From assembly GCA_022846095.1 (NCBI GenBank), contig AP025583.1, forward strand, positions 4,179,279 to 4,243,278: DNA of 64,000 nucleotides. The letters are read 5' to 3'. The notes beneath the pieces are model-generated. The model was not told the DNA's origin. It did not search any database and saw only the letters and a program-made list of their open reading frames with translations. Positions 53,889-63,079 of this stretch are shown here, piece after piece. Position numbers and translations under genes: made by a program. The DNA is from Oscillospiraceae bacterium. Lineage in GTDB: Bacteria; Bacillota; Clostridia; Oscillospirales; Oscillospiraceae. How positions within the stretch are numbered: position 1 is the first letter of the stretch; each line of letters opens with the position of its first letter.

Positions 53889-56486
53889 ATGGCAGAGCTC
53901 ACCCCCATGATGCAGCAATACCTAAAAATGAAAGAGCTGCACCCGGACTGCATCCTGTTTTTCCGCCTGGGCGATTTCTACGAGATGTTCAACGAGGACG
54001 CCAAGCTGGTGTCCAAGGAGCTGGAGCTCACCCTCACCACCCGGGACCGGGGCAAGCCCCAGGACGAGCGCACCCCCATGTGCGGCGTGCCCTACCACAG
54101 CGCCGACGCGTACATCGCCCGGCTCATCGCCAAGGGCTACAAGGTGGCCATCTGCGAGCAGATGGAGGACCCCGCCGCCGCCAAGGGCCTGGTGGACCGG
54201 GACATCATCCGCATCGTCACCCCCGGCACCGTAATCTCGGAGACCATGCTGGAGGAGGGGCGCAACAACTACATCTGCTCCGTCTACCTGGACTCCGCCG
54301 GGGCGGGGCTTTGCTTCTGCGACATCTCCACCGGCGAGGTGTCGGTCACCTCCTTTTCCGGGGACGGCATTGCCGAGCACCTGTACAACGAGCTGGGCCG
54401 CTTCTCCCCCCGGGAGGTACTGCTCTCAGACGGGGCGTACAGCGACGCCGCGCTGCTGGACTTTCTCTCCGGCAGGCTGGGCTGCCGCTGCGAGGCGGGC
54501 GGGGAGGCCCGCTTCCGCCCGGACGCGGCCCGCGCCACCGTGGAGGGGCAGTTCAAGACCGGGCTGGAGGCCCTGCCCCAGGGGGACGACCACGCCCTCC
54601 AGGCCGCGGGGGGCCTGCTGAGCTACCTCTACGAGACGCAGAAAACCGACCTGAGCCACCTGTCCGCGCTCTCCTACTTCACCACCGGCGTGTTTATGGA
54701 GCTGGATCTCACCGCCCGGCGCACCCTGGAGCTGACCGAGACCATCCGCTCCAAGGAGAAGCGGGGCTCCCTGCTCTGGGTGCTGGACAAGACCTGCACC
54801 CCCATGGGCCACCGCCTCATCCGCGCCTGGATGGAGCGCCCCCTCCTCTCCCCGGCGCAGATTACCCGCCGCCTGGGGGCGGTGGGGGATCTGGCGGGGG
54901 ATTCCATCGCCCGGCAGGAGATCGCGCTCTGTCTCAAGGAGATCTCCGACCTGGAGCGGCTGATCGGCCGCATTGTCTATGGCACCGCCGGGGCCCGGGA
55001 CCTCTCCGCCCTGGCCGCGGGGCTGGGCAGGCTGCCCGCCCTGCGGGCGCTGCTTGCCCCCTTCTCCTCGGCCCTGCTCACCGCCCTGCGGGGGGAGCTG
55101 GACGACCTGGAGGAGCTGCGCGCCCTCATCGGCCGCGCCATCCGGGAGGACCCGCCCTTCTCCGTGCGGGAGGGGGGCTTCATCCGGGGCGGCTACAACA
55201 GCGACGTGGACTACCTGCGGGACATCATGCAGAACGGCAAGGGCATGGTGGCCGCCATCGAGGCCCGGGAGAAGGAGCGCACCGGCATCAAGAGCCTGAA
55301 GGTGGGCTACAACAAGGTCTTCGGCTACTACATCGAGGTGTCCAAGTCCTACTACGACCAGGTGCCCGGCGACTACATCCGCAAGCAGACGCTGGCCAAC
55401 TGCGAGCGCTTTATTACCCAGGAATTGAAGGACATGGAGCACACCATCCTCTCAGCCCAGGACAAGATCGTGGCGCTGGAGTACCAGCTCTTCTGCGCGC
55501 TGCGGGAGGCCGCCGCCGCCCGGGTGGGGGAGATCCAGCGCTCCGCCGCCGCCGTGGGCCAGGTGGACGTGCTCTGTTCCTTCGCCCGCGTGGCCGCGGA
55601 CAACCAGTACTGCATGCCCCAGGTGGACCTGAGCGACGCGATTGAGATTGCCGAGGGCCGCCACCCCGTGGTGGAAAAGACGCTGAAAAACAGCCTCTTC
55701 GTGCCCAACGACACCCGTATGGACGGCGGGGAGAACCTGTGCGCCATCATCACAGGCCCCAACATGGCGGGCAAGTCCACCTACATGCGCCAGGTGGCGC
55801 TCATCGTGCTCATGGCCCAGATGGGCTCCTTCGTGCCCGCCAAGGCCGCGCGGATCGGGGTGGTGGACCGGGTGTTCACCCGCATTGGGGCGTCGGACGA
55901 CCTGTCCGCCGGGCAGTCCACCTTTATGGTGGAGATGACCGAGGTGGCGGAGCTGCTGAAAAACGCCACCCCCCGCAGCCTGCTGATTCTGGATGAGATC
56001 GGCCGGGGCACCTCCACCTACGACGGCATGAGCATCGCCCGGGCCGTGCTGGAGCACTGCGCCGACAGGCGCCGCCTGGGCTGCAAGACCCTCTTCGCCA
56101 CCCACTACCACGAGATCACCTGCCTGGAGGGGCAGCTCCCCGGCGTGAAGAACTACAACATCGCCGCCAAGAAGAAAAAGGACGGCGTGGTCTTTCTGCG
56201 CAAGATCGTCCGGGGCGGGGCCGACCAGAGCTACGGCGTGGAGGTGGCCAAGCTGGCCGGCGTGCCGGAGAAGGTCATCCGCCGGGCCCGGGAGATCCTG
56301 GACGAGCTGGAGCGGGAGGGCTGTATCGCCCCCGCCGCCGTGGAGCGCACCTGTGAGGAGCAGGTCTCCCTGCTGGACATGGGGGCCTCCCGGGTGGCCC
56401 AGCGCCTCAGGGCGGTGGACGTGAACGTGCTCACCCCCATCGAGGCCATGAACCTGGTGTTCCAGCTCAAGCAGGAGCTGGAATAA
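53889..56486 (+). CDS. mutS: DNA mismatch recognition protein
   Basis: 865 residues, ATG 53889 with AAAGGAG. Mismatch-binding FFRLGDFYEMFNEDAKLVSK (F-x-E site), connector and lever domains, clamp, and the ATPase with Walker A GPNMAGKSTYMRQVALIVLM, DEIGRGTSTYDGMSIA and THYHEITCLE. Full length including the C-terminal dimer region. Recognises mispairs and works with MutL encoded 3 kb on. Only the small CPBP gene separates the two. Confidence 0.97.
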   Translation: MAELTPMMQQYLKMKELHPDCILFFRLGDFYEMFNEDAKLVSKELELTLTTRDRGKPQDERTPMCGVPYHSADAYIARLIAKGYKVAICEQMEDPAAAKGLVDRDIIRIVTPGTVISETMLEEGRNNYICSVYLDSAGAGLCFCDISTGEVSVTSFSGDGIAEHLYNELGRFSPREVLLSDGAYSDAALLDFLSGRLGCRCEAGGEARFRPDAARATVEGQFKTGLEALPQGDDHALQAAGGLLSYLYETQKTDLSHLSALSYFTTGVFMELDLTARRTLELTETIRSKEKRGSLLWVLDKTCTPMGHRLIRAWMERPLLSPAQITRRLGAVGDLAGDSIARQEIALCLKEISDLERLIGRIVYGTAGARDLSALAAGLGRLPALRALLAPFSSALLTALRGELDDLEELRALIGRAIREDPPFSVREGGFIRGGYNSDVDYLRDIMQNGKGMVAAIEAREKERTGIKSLKVGYNKVFGYYIEVSKSYYDQVPGDYIRKQTLANCERFITQELKDMEHTILSAQDKIVALEYQLFCALREAAAARVGEIQRSAAAVGQVDVLCSFARVAADNQYCMPQVDLSDAIEIAEGRHPVVEKTLKNSLFVPNDTRMDGGENLCAIITGPNMAGKSTYMRQVALIVLMAQMGSFVPAKAARIGVVDRVFTRIGASDDLSAGQSTFMVEMTEVAELLKNATPRSLLILDEIGRGTSTYDGMSIARAVLEHCADRRRLGCKTLFATHYHEITCLEGQLPGVKNYNIAAKKKKDGVVFLRKIVRGGADQSYGVEVAKLAGVPEKVIRRAREILDELEREGCIAPAAVERTCEEQVSLLDMGASRVAQRLRAVDVNVLTPIEAMNLVFQLKQELE

Positions 56487-56530
56487 GGCCCCGCGGGCGG
56501 CGAATATTCCACGGAAGGAGGGGAATCCCC

Positions 56531-57232
56531 TTGCACCGAAAACAGTGGCGGCCCCAGCTCACATCCTCGGAGCAGCGCCGGGGCTGGGTCTTTTTTGTGA
56601 TATATGTGGTGGTCTTTCCCTTCCTCATGGGGCAGATCCAGCGCCTGGCCGGGGAGCAGGAGGTCTTTCTCCCTGTGGCCGAGGCCAACGTGGTCTACTA
56701 CTTCCTCTCCGCCGTGCTGCTGCTGCTCCTGCTGTGGAGCTACCTGAAAAACGGCTTCTTCCTCCTGCTGGACTGGCTGCCTGAGAACCTGTTCGCCTTC
56801 CTCACGGGGCTGGGCGGGGCCCTTGTGCTCCACCTGCTGGTGATGCGCGTCCCCCTGCCCGTGTCGAACCCCATCTACCTGGACTATCCGGAGCAGTTCG
56901 CCCTGTCCCCCATGGCCACCGGGGTGCTGCTGGTGGTGCTGATCCCCCTGGTGGAGGAGGTGCTCTTCCGGGGCCTCATGTTCGGCTCCCTGCGGCGGTA
57001 CAGCCGCCCGTTGGCCTACGCCGTGACGGTGCTCTTTTACGCCGTGTACTGCGTGTGGCAGTACGTCTTTTCCTACGGGGCGCTGGATCTGCGCTACCTG
57101 CTGCTCTTCGTCCAGTACCTGCCCATGTCCCTGGCCCTCACCTGGTGCTACGACAACGGCGGCTCCATCTGGTCCGCCGTGGCCCTGCACATGGCCCTCA
57201 ACGGCTTTATCCTCTTCTCCGCCGTCCATTAA
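56531..57232 (+). CDS. CPBP-family intramembrane protease
   Basis: 233 residues from TTG 56531 (AAGGAGG). About seven membrane segments. Catalytic motifs are present: EEVLFRGLMFGSLRR (EExxxR), FYAVYCVWQYVFSYG and HMALNGFIL (HxxxN). CPBP (Abi/CAAX-like) proteases in Bacillota are linked to bacteriocin immunity or processing of membrane proteins. Inserted between mutS and mutL without an evident link to repair. Target unknown. Confidence 0.88.
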   Translation: MHRKQWRPQLTSSEQRRGWVFFVIYVVVFPFLMGQIQRLAGEQEVFLPVAEANVVYYFLSAVLLLLLLWSYLKNGFFLLLDWLPENLFAFLTGLGGALVLHLLVMRVPLPVSNPIYLDYPEQFALSPMATGVLLVVLIPLVEEVLFRGLMFGSLRRYSRPLAYAVTVLFYAVYCVWQYVFSYGALDLRYLLLFVQYLPMSLALTWCYDNGGSIWSAVALHMALNGFILFSAVH

Positions 57233-57253
57233 ACCAATTTGCGAGGTGATCTC

Positions 57254-59122
57254 ATGCCCCACATTGCACAATTAGACTCCCACGTGGCCGACCTCATCGC
57301 CGCGGGCGAGGTGGTCGAGCGGCCCGCCTCGGTGGTCAAGGAGCTGCTGGAAAACGCCATCGACGCGGGGGCGGACACCGTGACCGTGGAGATCCAGAAC
57401 GGCGGCATGAGCCTGATCCGCGTCACCGACAACGGCTGCGGCATCGCCCCCGGCGAGGCCGAGACCGCCTTCCTGCGCCACGCCACCAGCAAGATCCGGG
57501 ACGAACGGGACCTGGAGGCCATCGGCACCCTGGGCTTCCGGGGCGAGGCCCTGGCGGCCATCGCCGCCGTGTCCCGCATCGACCTGCTCACCCGCACGCC
57601 CGACGCGGCGCTGGGGGTCTCCGTCAGCCTGGAGGGGGGCGTGGTCACCGCCCGGGACGACGCGGGCTGCCCGCCCGGCACCACCTTCCTGGTGCGCGAC
57701 CTCTTCTTCAACACCCCCGCCCGCCTCAAATTCGTCAAAAAGGACGCCGCCGAGGGGGCGGCCGCCTTCGCCGCCGTGCAGCGGCTGGCCCTGTCCCACC
57801 CGGAGGTGAGCGTCAAGTTCCTCCGGGACGGGAAGCAGGAGCTGCTCACCCCCGGCGACGGGGTGCTCCAGTCCGCCATGTACGCCGTGCTGGGCCGGGA
57901 CCTGGCCCTGGGCCTCGTCCCCGTCAAGGGCTCGGGGGAGGAGATGACCGTGACCGGCTTCGCCTCCCTGCCCGCCTGCTGCCGGGGCACCAGGGGCACC
58001 CAGCACTTCTTCGTCAACGGCCGCTACGTCAAGAGCCGCACCATGACCGCCGCCCTGGAGGAGGCCTACAAGAACCAGAAGATGGTGGGCAAGTTCCCCG
58101 CCTGCGTCCTCCACCTGTCCACAAAGCTCTCCGCCGTGGACGTGAACGTCCACCCCACCAAGACCGAGGTCAAGTTCGGCAGCGACAAGCGGGTGTTCGA
58201 CGCGGTGTACTACGCCGTCAGGTCCGCCCTGGAGGGGGACTTCTCCCACCCCAGGGCGGTGGTGGAGCGCCCCCGCGCCCACGACACCGTCACCCCCAAC
58301 CAGACCGGCTTCCAGACCATGACGGCGGAGGCGTACCGCGCCAAGGCCCCCGCCGCGCCCGCCAAAGCCCCGGCGGCCAAGCCCGCCCCCGCCGCCTCCG
58401 CGCCCCGGAGCCTGCCCCTGCACGACTTCACCGCGCCCCGGACGCAAGTCCTTTACACCCCGCCCCTGCCCAACCCGCCCGCCGCGCCGGCCCCGGTCCC
58501 CGCGCCCCCGGCGGCGGCCGTCCCCGCCGCACCCCGGCCCGCGCCGGAGCCCGAACCCCTGCCGTGGAGATTGGCCGGGGAGGTGTTGAACACCTACATC
58601 ATCGTGGAGCAGGGGGACAGGATCCTCCTGATTGACAAGCACGCCGCCCACGAGCGCATGAATTTCGACGCGCTCAAGGCCGAGGGGTACGTGCCCATGG
58701 TGCAGGCGCTGCTGGCCCCCGTGGTGTTTACGCCCCCCGCCGAGGAGGGGGCGGCGCTGCTGGCCCGCCTGGAGCTGCTGGCCCGGTTCGGCTTCGAGTG
58801 CGAGGACTTCGGCGGCGGCTCCATCGCCGTGCGGGGCGCCCCGGACTACGTGGACGCGGGGGAGATCGAGGGGGTGCTCACCGAGCTGGCGGGCGCCCTG
58901 CTGGCCCACGGCCACGCCGACCCCGCCGGGGCCAGGGACGAGCTGATGCACTCCATGGCCTGCAAGGCGGCCATCAAGGGCGGGCAGAAGAACGATGAAA
59001 ACGAGCTGCGCCGGGTGGCCGCCGCCGTCATGGACGGCTCGGTCAAATATTGTCCCCACGGCAGGCCGGTGGCGATAGAGCTGACAAGGGCCCAGCTCGA
59101 AAGGCAGTTTAAAAGAGCGTAA
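57254..59122 (+). CDS. mutL: DNA mismatch repair protein MutL
   Basis: 622 residues from ATG 57254 (GAGGTGAT). GHKL ATPase: LIAAGEVVERPASVVKELLE, ENAIDAG, TDNGCGI, FLRHATSKI, TLGFRGEALAAIAAVS. Central Pro/Ala-rich linker (about 360-440) and C-terminal domain with DKHAAHERMNF and the CPHGRP end. The metal endonuclease motif (DQHA(X)2E(X)4E type) appears as DKHAAHERMNF, so the latent nuclease site is probably retained, as in species without MutH. Confidence 0.96.
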   Translation: MPHIAQLDSHVADLIAAGEVVERPASVVKELLENAIDAGADTVTVEIQNGGMSLIRVTDNGCGIAPGEAETAFLRHATSKIRDERDLEAIGTLGFRGEALAAIAAVSRIDLLTRTPDAALGVSVSLEGGVVTARDDAGCPPGTTFLVRDLFFNTPARLKFVKKDAAEGAAAFAAVQRLALSHPEVSVKFLRDGKQELLTPGDGVLQSAMYAVLGRDLALGLVPVKGSGEEMTVTGFASLPACCRGTRGTQHFFVNGRYVKSRTMTAALEEAYKNQKMVGKFPACVLHLSTKLSAVDVNVHPTKTEVKFGSDKRVFDAVYYAVRSALEGDFSHPRAVVERPRAHDTVTPNQTGFQTMTAEAYRAKAPAAPAKAPAAKPAPAASAPRSLPLHDFTAPRTQVLYTPPLPNPPAAPAPVPAPPAAAVPAAPRPAPEPEPLPWRLAGEVLNTYIIVEQGDRILLIDKHAAHERMNFDALKAEGYVPMVQALLAPVVFTPPAEEGAALLARLELLARFGFECEDFGGGSIAVRGAPDYVDAGEIEGVLTELAGALLAHGHADPAGARDELMHSMACKAAIKGGQKNDENELRRVAAAVMDGSVKYCPHGRPVAIELTRAQLERQFKRA

Positions 59123-59266
59123 CTTGACCGAGCCGCTGTGTTCATCCCGCAGGTCGCCAGGAAAATTATTCCACGCAGCCGCTCTCACCTGACATTGTTC
59201 GACCGTCTATTTGTAAAAAATTGGTTATTATGGTGGCATTCCCAATATAGAGAAGGAGTGCTACAT

Positions 59267-59509
59267 ATGCAAAAGAATTCCGTCAATCTCCAGGATTTGT
59301 TCCTCCTCCGGGCGCGGAGCACCCGGGCCAACGTGACCGTCTTTCTGGTCAACGGCTACCAGCTCCGGGGCCACATCGCGGGCTTCGACCCCTTCGTGGT
59401 GGTCCTCATGACCGAGGGGAAGCAGCAGGTGATCTACAAGCACGCCATATCCACCATCATCCCCGAGCGCGCCATCCCCCTGGAAGAGGAGGAGGCCAGG
59501 CAGGGGTAG
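59267..59509 (+). CDS. hfq: RNA chaperone Hfq
   Basis: 80 residues, ATG 59267 (GAAGGAG). Sm1 and Sm2: QDLFLLRARSTRANVTVFLV, NGYQLRGHIAGFDPFVVVLM and YKHAISTIIPERAI. The classic K-H-A block replaces the enterobacterial Y-K-H-A-I-S with the same YKHAIS. Hexameric, binds A- and U-rich RNAs. It follows mutL directly; miaA, usually between them, is absent. Confidence 0.95.
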   Translation: MQKNSVNLQDLFLLRARSTRANVTVFLVNGYQLRGHIAGFDPFVVVLMTEGKQQVIYKHAISTIIPERAIPLEEEEARQG

Positions 59510-59530
59510 CGTTTAAAAAGGATTTTACTT

Positions 59531-60814
59531 ATGAAACAGGGTACCCTCACAAGCCGCGTCGTCATGCTGGTGATTCTGCTGGCGGTGGCGGTCTATCTGG
59601 GCGTCTACGCCTGGAACTCCCTTTCCGACCCCTTCTCCACCTACCTCACCTACGCCTACACGGTGGACGAGGGGGTGGAGGCCACCGGCTTTCTGGTGCG
59701 TCAGGAGCAGGTGATCCCCGGCACGGGGAACATCGTGGACCTGACCCGGAGCGAGGGGGAGCGGGTGGCCCGTGGCGCCGACGTGGCGGTGGTCTACCAG
59801 AGCGAGGCCGCGGCCCAGCGCCGGGAGCAGATCCGCGCCCTGGAGGCCGAGCGCACCCAGCTCCAGTACTCCCTGAACCGCAGCGGCGGGGTGGCGGACA
59901 GCGCCAAGCTTAGCCAGCAGGTCATCGAGTCCATCGTGGATTTGAAAGCCTCGGTGGCCGCCGGGGACACCACCCGGCTGGAGGAGGAGACCCTCTCCCT
60001 CAAGAGCCTGGTCTACCAGCGGGACTACACCTACGGCGACTCCCAGCCCGACGTGGCCGCCATCAGCCAAAAGGTGCAGGAGGTCAACGCCCAGATCGAC
60101 GCCCTCAACAGCCAGTCCAGCCTGGACACCACCAGCATCACCGTCTCCCAGCCCGGGGTGTTCTCGGGCCTGGCCGACGGGTATGAGGAGCTGCTCACCC
60201 CCGCCATGCTCGACACGCTCACCCCCGGGGAGCTGGACAAGCTCTCCCGCAAGCGGGTGGACCCGGACAAGCAGGCCGTGGGCAGGCTCATCACCGACAA
60301 CACCTGGTACTTCGCCTGTTCCCTGAGTGAGAAGGAGGCCGACGGCCTCTGGCAGGGGCGCACGGTGAGCGTGCGCTTCTCCCGGGACTGGTCGGGCGAG
60401 GTGCCCATGACCGTGGAGCGGGTGAGCGAGCCGTCGGGCGGCAGGGTGGCGGTAGTGCTCTCCACCGACCGCTTCCTGTCCGAGACCACCCTCCTGCGCC
60501 GCCAGACGGTGGAGCTGGTGCTCAGCACCCGCACCGGCATCCGGGTGCCCAGCCAGGCCATCCGGGTGGAGCAGCGCACCGTCACCGACGAGGAGACGGG
60601 GGAGGAGCGGGAGGTGAACGTCACCGGCGTGTACGCCCTGGTGGGGGTGCAGTCCGAGTTCAAGGCGGTCACCGTCATCCAGCAGCGGGACGACTACTGC
60701 ATCGTCACCCCCGTGCCGGGGGAGACCGAGAAGGCCGCCCGGAAGGAGCTGCGGCCGGGGGACGAGGTCATCGTGGCCGCGGCCGACCTCTTCGACGGCA
60801 AGGTGGTACGGTAG
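59531..60814 (+). CDS. HlyD-like membrane fusion/adaptor protein
   Basis: 427 residues, ATG 59531. One N-terminal membrane segment (RVVMLVILLAVAVYLGVYAW), biotinyl-lipoyl-like part (VEATGFLVRQEQVI), two long helices (AAAQRREQIRALEAERTQLQ; AISQKVQEVNAQIDALNSQS) and a beta-barrel end (VPSQAIRVEQRTVTDEETGE; GVQSEFKAVTVIQQRDDYCI). HlyD_D23-type proteins of Bacillota lie before yggS-sepF and may shape the envelope or partner an exporter. No transporter is adjacent. Confidence 0.82.
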   Translation: MKQGTLTSRVVMLVILLAVAVYLGVYAWNSLSDPFSTYLTYAYTVDEGVEATGFLVRQEQVIPGTGNIVDLTRSEGERVARGADVAVVYQSEAAAQRREQIRALEAERTQLQYSLNRSGGVADSAKLSQQVIESIVDLKASVAAGDTTRLEEETLSLKSLVYQRDYTYGDSQPDVAAISQKVQEVNAQIDALNSQSSLDTTSITVSQPGVFSGLADGYEELLTPAMLDTLTPGELDKLSRKRVDPDKQAVGRLITDNTWYFACSLSEKEADGLWQGRTVSVRFSRDWSGEVPMTVERVSEPSGGRVAVVLSTDRFLSETTLLRRQTVELVLSTRTGIRVPSQAIRVEQRTVTDEETGEEREVNVTGVYALVGVQSEFKAVTVIQQRDDYCIVTPVPGETEKAARKELRPGDEVIVAAADLFDGKVVR

Positions 60815-60839
60815 GCAGTAAAACGTGGAGGTGCTACAT

Positions 60840-61547
60840 ATGTCCCTGGAAGAAAACGTACAGCGCGTGAAGCAGCGCATCGCCGCCGCCGCCCGGGAGG
60901 CCGGGCGCGACCCCGGCGAAATCACCCTGGTGGCCGCCACCAAGGTGCAGAGCTCGGAGACCATCCGCGCCGCCATCGCGGCGGGGATCACGGTTTGCGG
61001 GGAGAACCGGGTGCAGGAGATGACCGCCCACCTGGACGACGACGCCTACGCCGGGGCCGGGCTGCACTTTATCGGCCATCTCCAGACCAACAAGGTCAAG
61101 TACGTGGTGGGCCGGGTGGATCTCATCCAGTCGGTGGGCTCCCGGCGCCTGCTGGAGGCCATCGAGGAGCGCGCGGGCAGGCTCTCACTGGTGCAGGACA
61201 TCCTGCTGGAGGTCAACGTGGGCGGCGAGCAGAGCAAGAGCGGCGCGCGCGCGGACGAGGCGCCCGCCCTGGCGGCGCTGGCGGCCGGGCTGCCCCACGT
61301 GCGGCTGCGGGGACTGATGTGTATTCCCCCCGCGGCGGTAAATCCTGGGGATAACCGTCGCTTTTTTGCAGAAACCAGAAACCTTTTTGTTGACATAAGA
61401 AGCCGGATGGACGATAATGTATCTGATATGGACTGCCTTTCCATGGGTATGAGCCGGGATTATGAGGACGCCGTGCGCGAGGGCGCGACGCTGGTGCGCG
61501 TAGGTACCGCCCTCTTCGGTCCCCGCCCGCCCGTAATCCAAGGATAG
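60840..61547 (+). CDS. PLP homeostasis protein (YggS/PROSC family)
   Basis: 235 residues from ATG 60840 (GGAGGTGCTACAT). MSLEENVQRVKQRIAAAARE, VAATKVQSSETIRAAIAAGI (PLP lysine), GENRVQEMTAHLDDDAYAG, FIGHLQTNKVKYVVGRVDLI, and CLSMGMSRDYEDAVREGATL complete the barrel. Binds PLP and keeps its free level safe. Precedes sepF, the conserved cell-division order of Bacillota. Confidence 0.93.
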   Translation: MSLEENVQRVKQRIAAAAREAGRDPGEITLVAATKVQSSETIRAAIAAGITVCGENRVQEMTAHLDDDAYAGAGLHFIGHLQTNKVKYVVGRVDLIQSVGSRRLLEAIEERAGRLSLVQDILLEVNVGGEQSKSGARADEAPALAALAAGLPHVRLRGLMCIPPAAVNPGDNRRFFAETRNLFVDIRSRMDDNVSDMDCLSMGMSRDYEDAVREGATLVRVGTALFGPRPPVIQG

Positions 61548-61565
61548 CATAGGGGGTAAACCTGA

Positions 61566-62060
61566 ATGGGATTTATTGATGAGCTCAAGCGCCTGGCCCG
61601 TCCCTACGAGGACGAGGAGGACGAGGAGGAGTTCGACGACTTCGAGCCGGTCTCCCGCTCCGAGCGCACCGACCGCCTCAGCGACCGCAAGGACAAGCCC
61701 GCCGTCAAGGCCGACAGCGCCGGCGGCCTCTTTGCCGCCGAGCCCGACCGGCGCAGCAACAAGGTGGTCAACATCCACACCACCACTCAGCTCCAGGTGG
61801 TGCTGGTGAAGCCCGAGCGCTTTGAGAACGCCTCCGAGATCGCCGACCACCTGCGGGAGAAGCGCACGGTGGTGCTCAACCTGGAGTCCACCAACAAGGA
61901 CATCGCCCGGCGCCTGCTGGACTTCCTGTCCGGCGTGGCCTACGCCAACGAGGGCAAGATCAAGAAGGTGGCCATCTCCACCTACATCATCACGCCCTAC
62001 AACGTGGACATCCTGGGCGATCTCATCGACGAGCTGGAGAACAACGGGCTCTACTTTTAA
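61566..62060 (+). CDS. sepF: Cell division protein SepF
   Basis: 164 residues, ATG 61566. N-terminal membrane-binding helix MGFIDELKRLARPYEDEEDE, an acidic linker, then the SepF domain (VVNIHTTTQLQVVLVKPERF; LNLESTNKDIARRLLDFLSG; TYIITPYNVDILGDLIDE). Bundles FtsZ and anchors it at mid-cell. Between yggS and divIVA, the usual order. A dispersed AT-rich repeat separates it from divIVA. Confidence 0.95.
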   Translation: MGFIDELKRLARPYEDEEDEEEFDDFEPVSRSERTDRLSDRKDKPAVKADSAGGLFAAEPDRRSNKVVNIHTTTQLQVVLVKPERFENASEIADHLREKRTVVLNLESTNKDIARRLLDFLSGVAYANEGKIKKVAISTYIITPYNVDILGDLIDELENNGLYF

Positions 62061-62063
62061 GGG

Positions 62064-62161
62064 CAATTGACAATGGATAATTGAGAATTGAAAATCGGGG
62101 CGCCGGCTGGCCGGACGCGCCCGCATTCTCAATTATCCATTCTCAATTTTCAATTATTTTA
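62064..62161. repeat. AT-rich dispersed repeat, copy C
   Basis: CAATTGACAATGGATAATTG...GAATTGAAAATC and, after a GC-rich loop, ATTCTCAATTATCCATTCTC...CAATTATT: inverted halves like copy A. Confidence 0.65.
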
Positions 62162-62184
62162 GAGAGAACGGGGGTCAAACCGTT

Positions 62185-62994
62185 ATGATGACACCTCAGG
62201 AGGTCTCCGAGCACGCCTTCAGCAAGGCGTCCTTCGGCGGCTACAATATGGCGATGGTGGACGAGTTCCTGGATCTGCTGACCGCGGACTACACCACCCT
62301 GTATAAGGAAAACGCCGTCCTTAAGAGCAAGATGAAGGTGCTGGTGGACAAGGTGGAGGAGTACCGCTCCACGGAGGACGCCATGCGCAAGGCCCTTCTG
62401 ACCGCCCAGAAGATGGCCGACGAGCTGGTGGCCGAGGCCGAATCCCAGCGGGACGCGCTGCTGGCCGGGGCCGAGCAGGAGGCCAGGGCCAAGATCGCCG
62501 CCCTGCAGCAGGACGTGGACAACGAGCGCTCCCGCCTGAACGCCGCCAAGCAGGCCACGGCGGACTACGTGGAGAAGCTCAAGGGCCTCTACCAGCACGA
62601 GATGGAGTACCTGGGCTCCCTGAGCAAGCTCACCGCCCCCGCCCCCAAGGCCGACCCGGTGGCCTCCGCCGTGCAGGACATCGAGGAGAGCGTGAGCAAG
62701 ATCGTGGCCCAGGCCATCCCCGAGCAGGAGGACGAGGACACCGTGGATCTCGGCCCGGCCAAGACCGCCGCGGTGGAGGTCCCCGTGCAGGAGAAGGACG
62801 GCGGCCTGTACGCCGAGCTGCTGGAGCTCAACCTGAAAAAGAAGGAGTCCGGCGAGCGCCACACCCGCCCGGTCCGCCGCCCCCTGGAGGAGGAGGCGCC
62901 CGCCGAGGCCGAGGAGGAGGACATGGACGCCTCCCCCACCCGCCGCATCGATTTCTCCAACCTCCAGTTCGGGAAAGATTACGAAATCAAGTAG
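62185..62994 (+). CDS. divIVA: DivIVA-domain protein
   Basis: 269 residues; the second Met (62188) is as likely. MMTPQEVSEHAFSKASFGGY, then VDEFLDLLTADYTTLYKENA is the N-terminal lipid-binding domain. Long coiled coil follows (EDAMRKALLTAQKMADELVA; ARAKIAALQQDVDNERSRLN) and an acidic, poorly conserved tail of about 110 residues. Marks curved membrane and poles and recruits division or sporulation proteins. Tail is longer than in Bacillus. Confidence 0.92.
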   Translation: MMTPQEVSEHAFSKASFGGYNMAMVDEFLDLLTADYTTLYKENAVLKSKMKVLVDKVEEYRSTEDAMRKALLTAQKMADELVAEAESQRDALLAGAEQEARAKIAALQQDVDNERSRLNAAKQATADYVEKLKGLYQHEMEYLGSLSKLTAPAPKADPVASAVQDIEESVSKIVAQAIPEQEDEDTVDLGPAKTAAVEVPVQEKDGGLYAELLELNLKKKESGERHTRPVRRPLEEEAPAEAEEEDMDASPTRRIDFSNLQFGKDYEIK

Positions 62995-63002
62995 CGCGGG
63001 GC

Positions 63003-63031
63003 TTGACAGACGGCAAATTAGCATGTAAGAT
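63003..63031 (+). promoter_or_regulatory. Promoter of the ileS T-box transcript
   Basis: TTGACA (perfect), 17-bp spacer, TAAGAT. The predicted start lies inside the left arm of the adjacent hairpin. Confidence 0.8.
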
Positions 63032-63073
63032 ACTCGTCAGACGCGGAATCAAACGCGTCTGACGAGTTTTTTA
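63032..63073 (+). terminator. 14-bp terminator overlapping the transcription start
   Basis: Arms ACTCGTCAGACGCG and CGCGTCTGACGAGT, then TTTTTTA. It stops read-through from divIVA; RNA started at the local promoter lacks the outer arm bases. Confidence 0.85.
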
Positions 63074-63079
63074 TAGCAC

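Noticed and set aside
57272-59188. A 638-residue minus-strand frame opposite mutL
   Set aside because: Antisense shadow with low-complexity G/H/A sequence.
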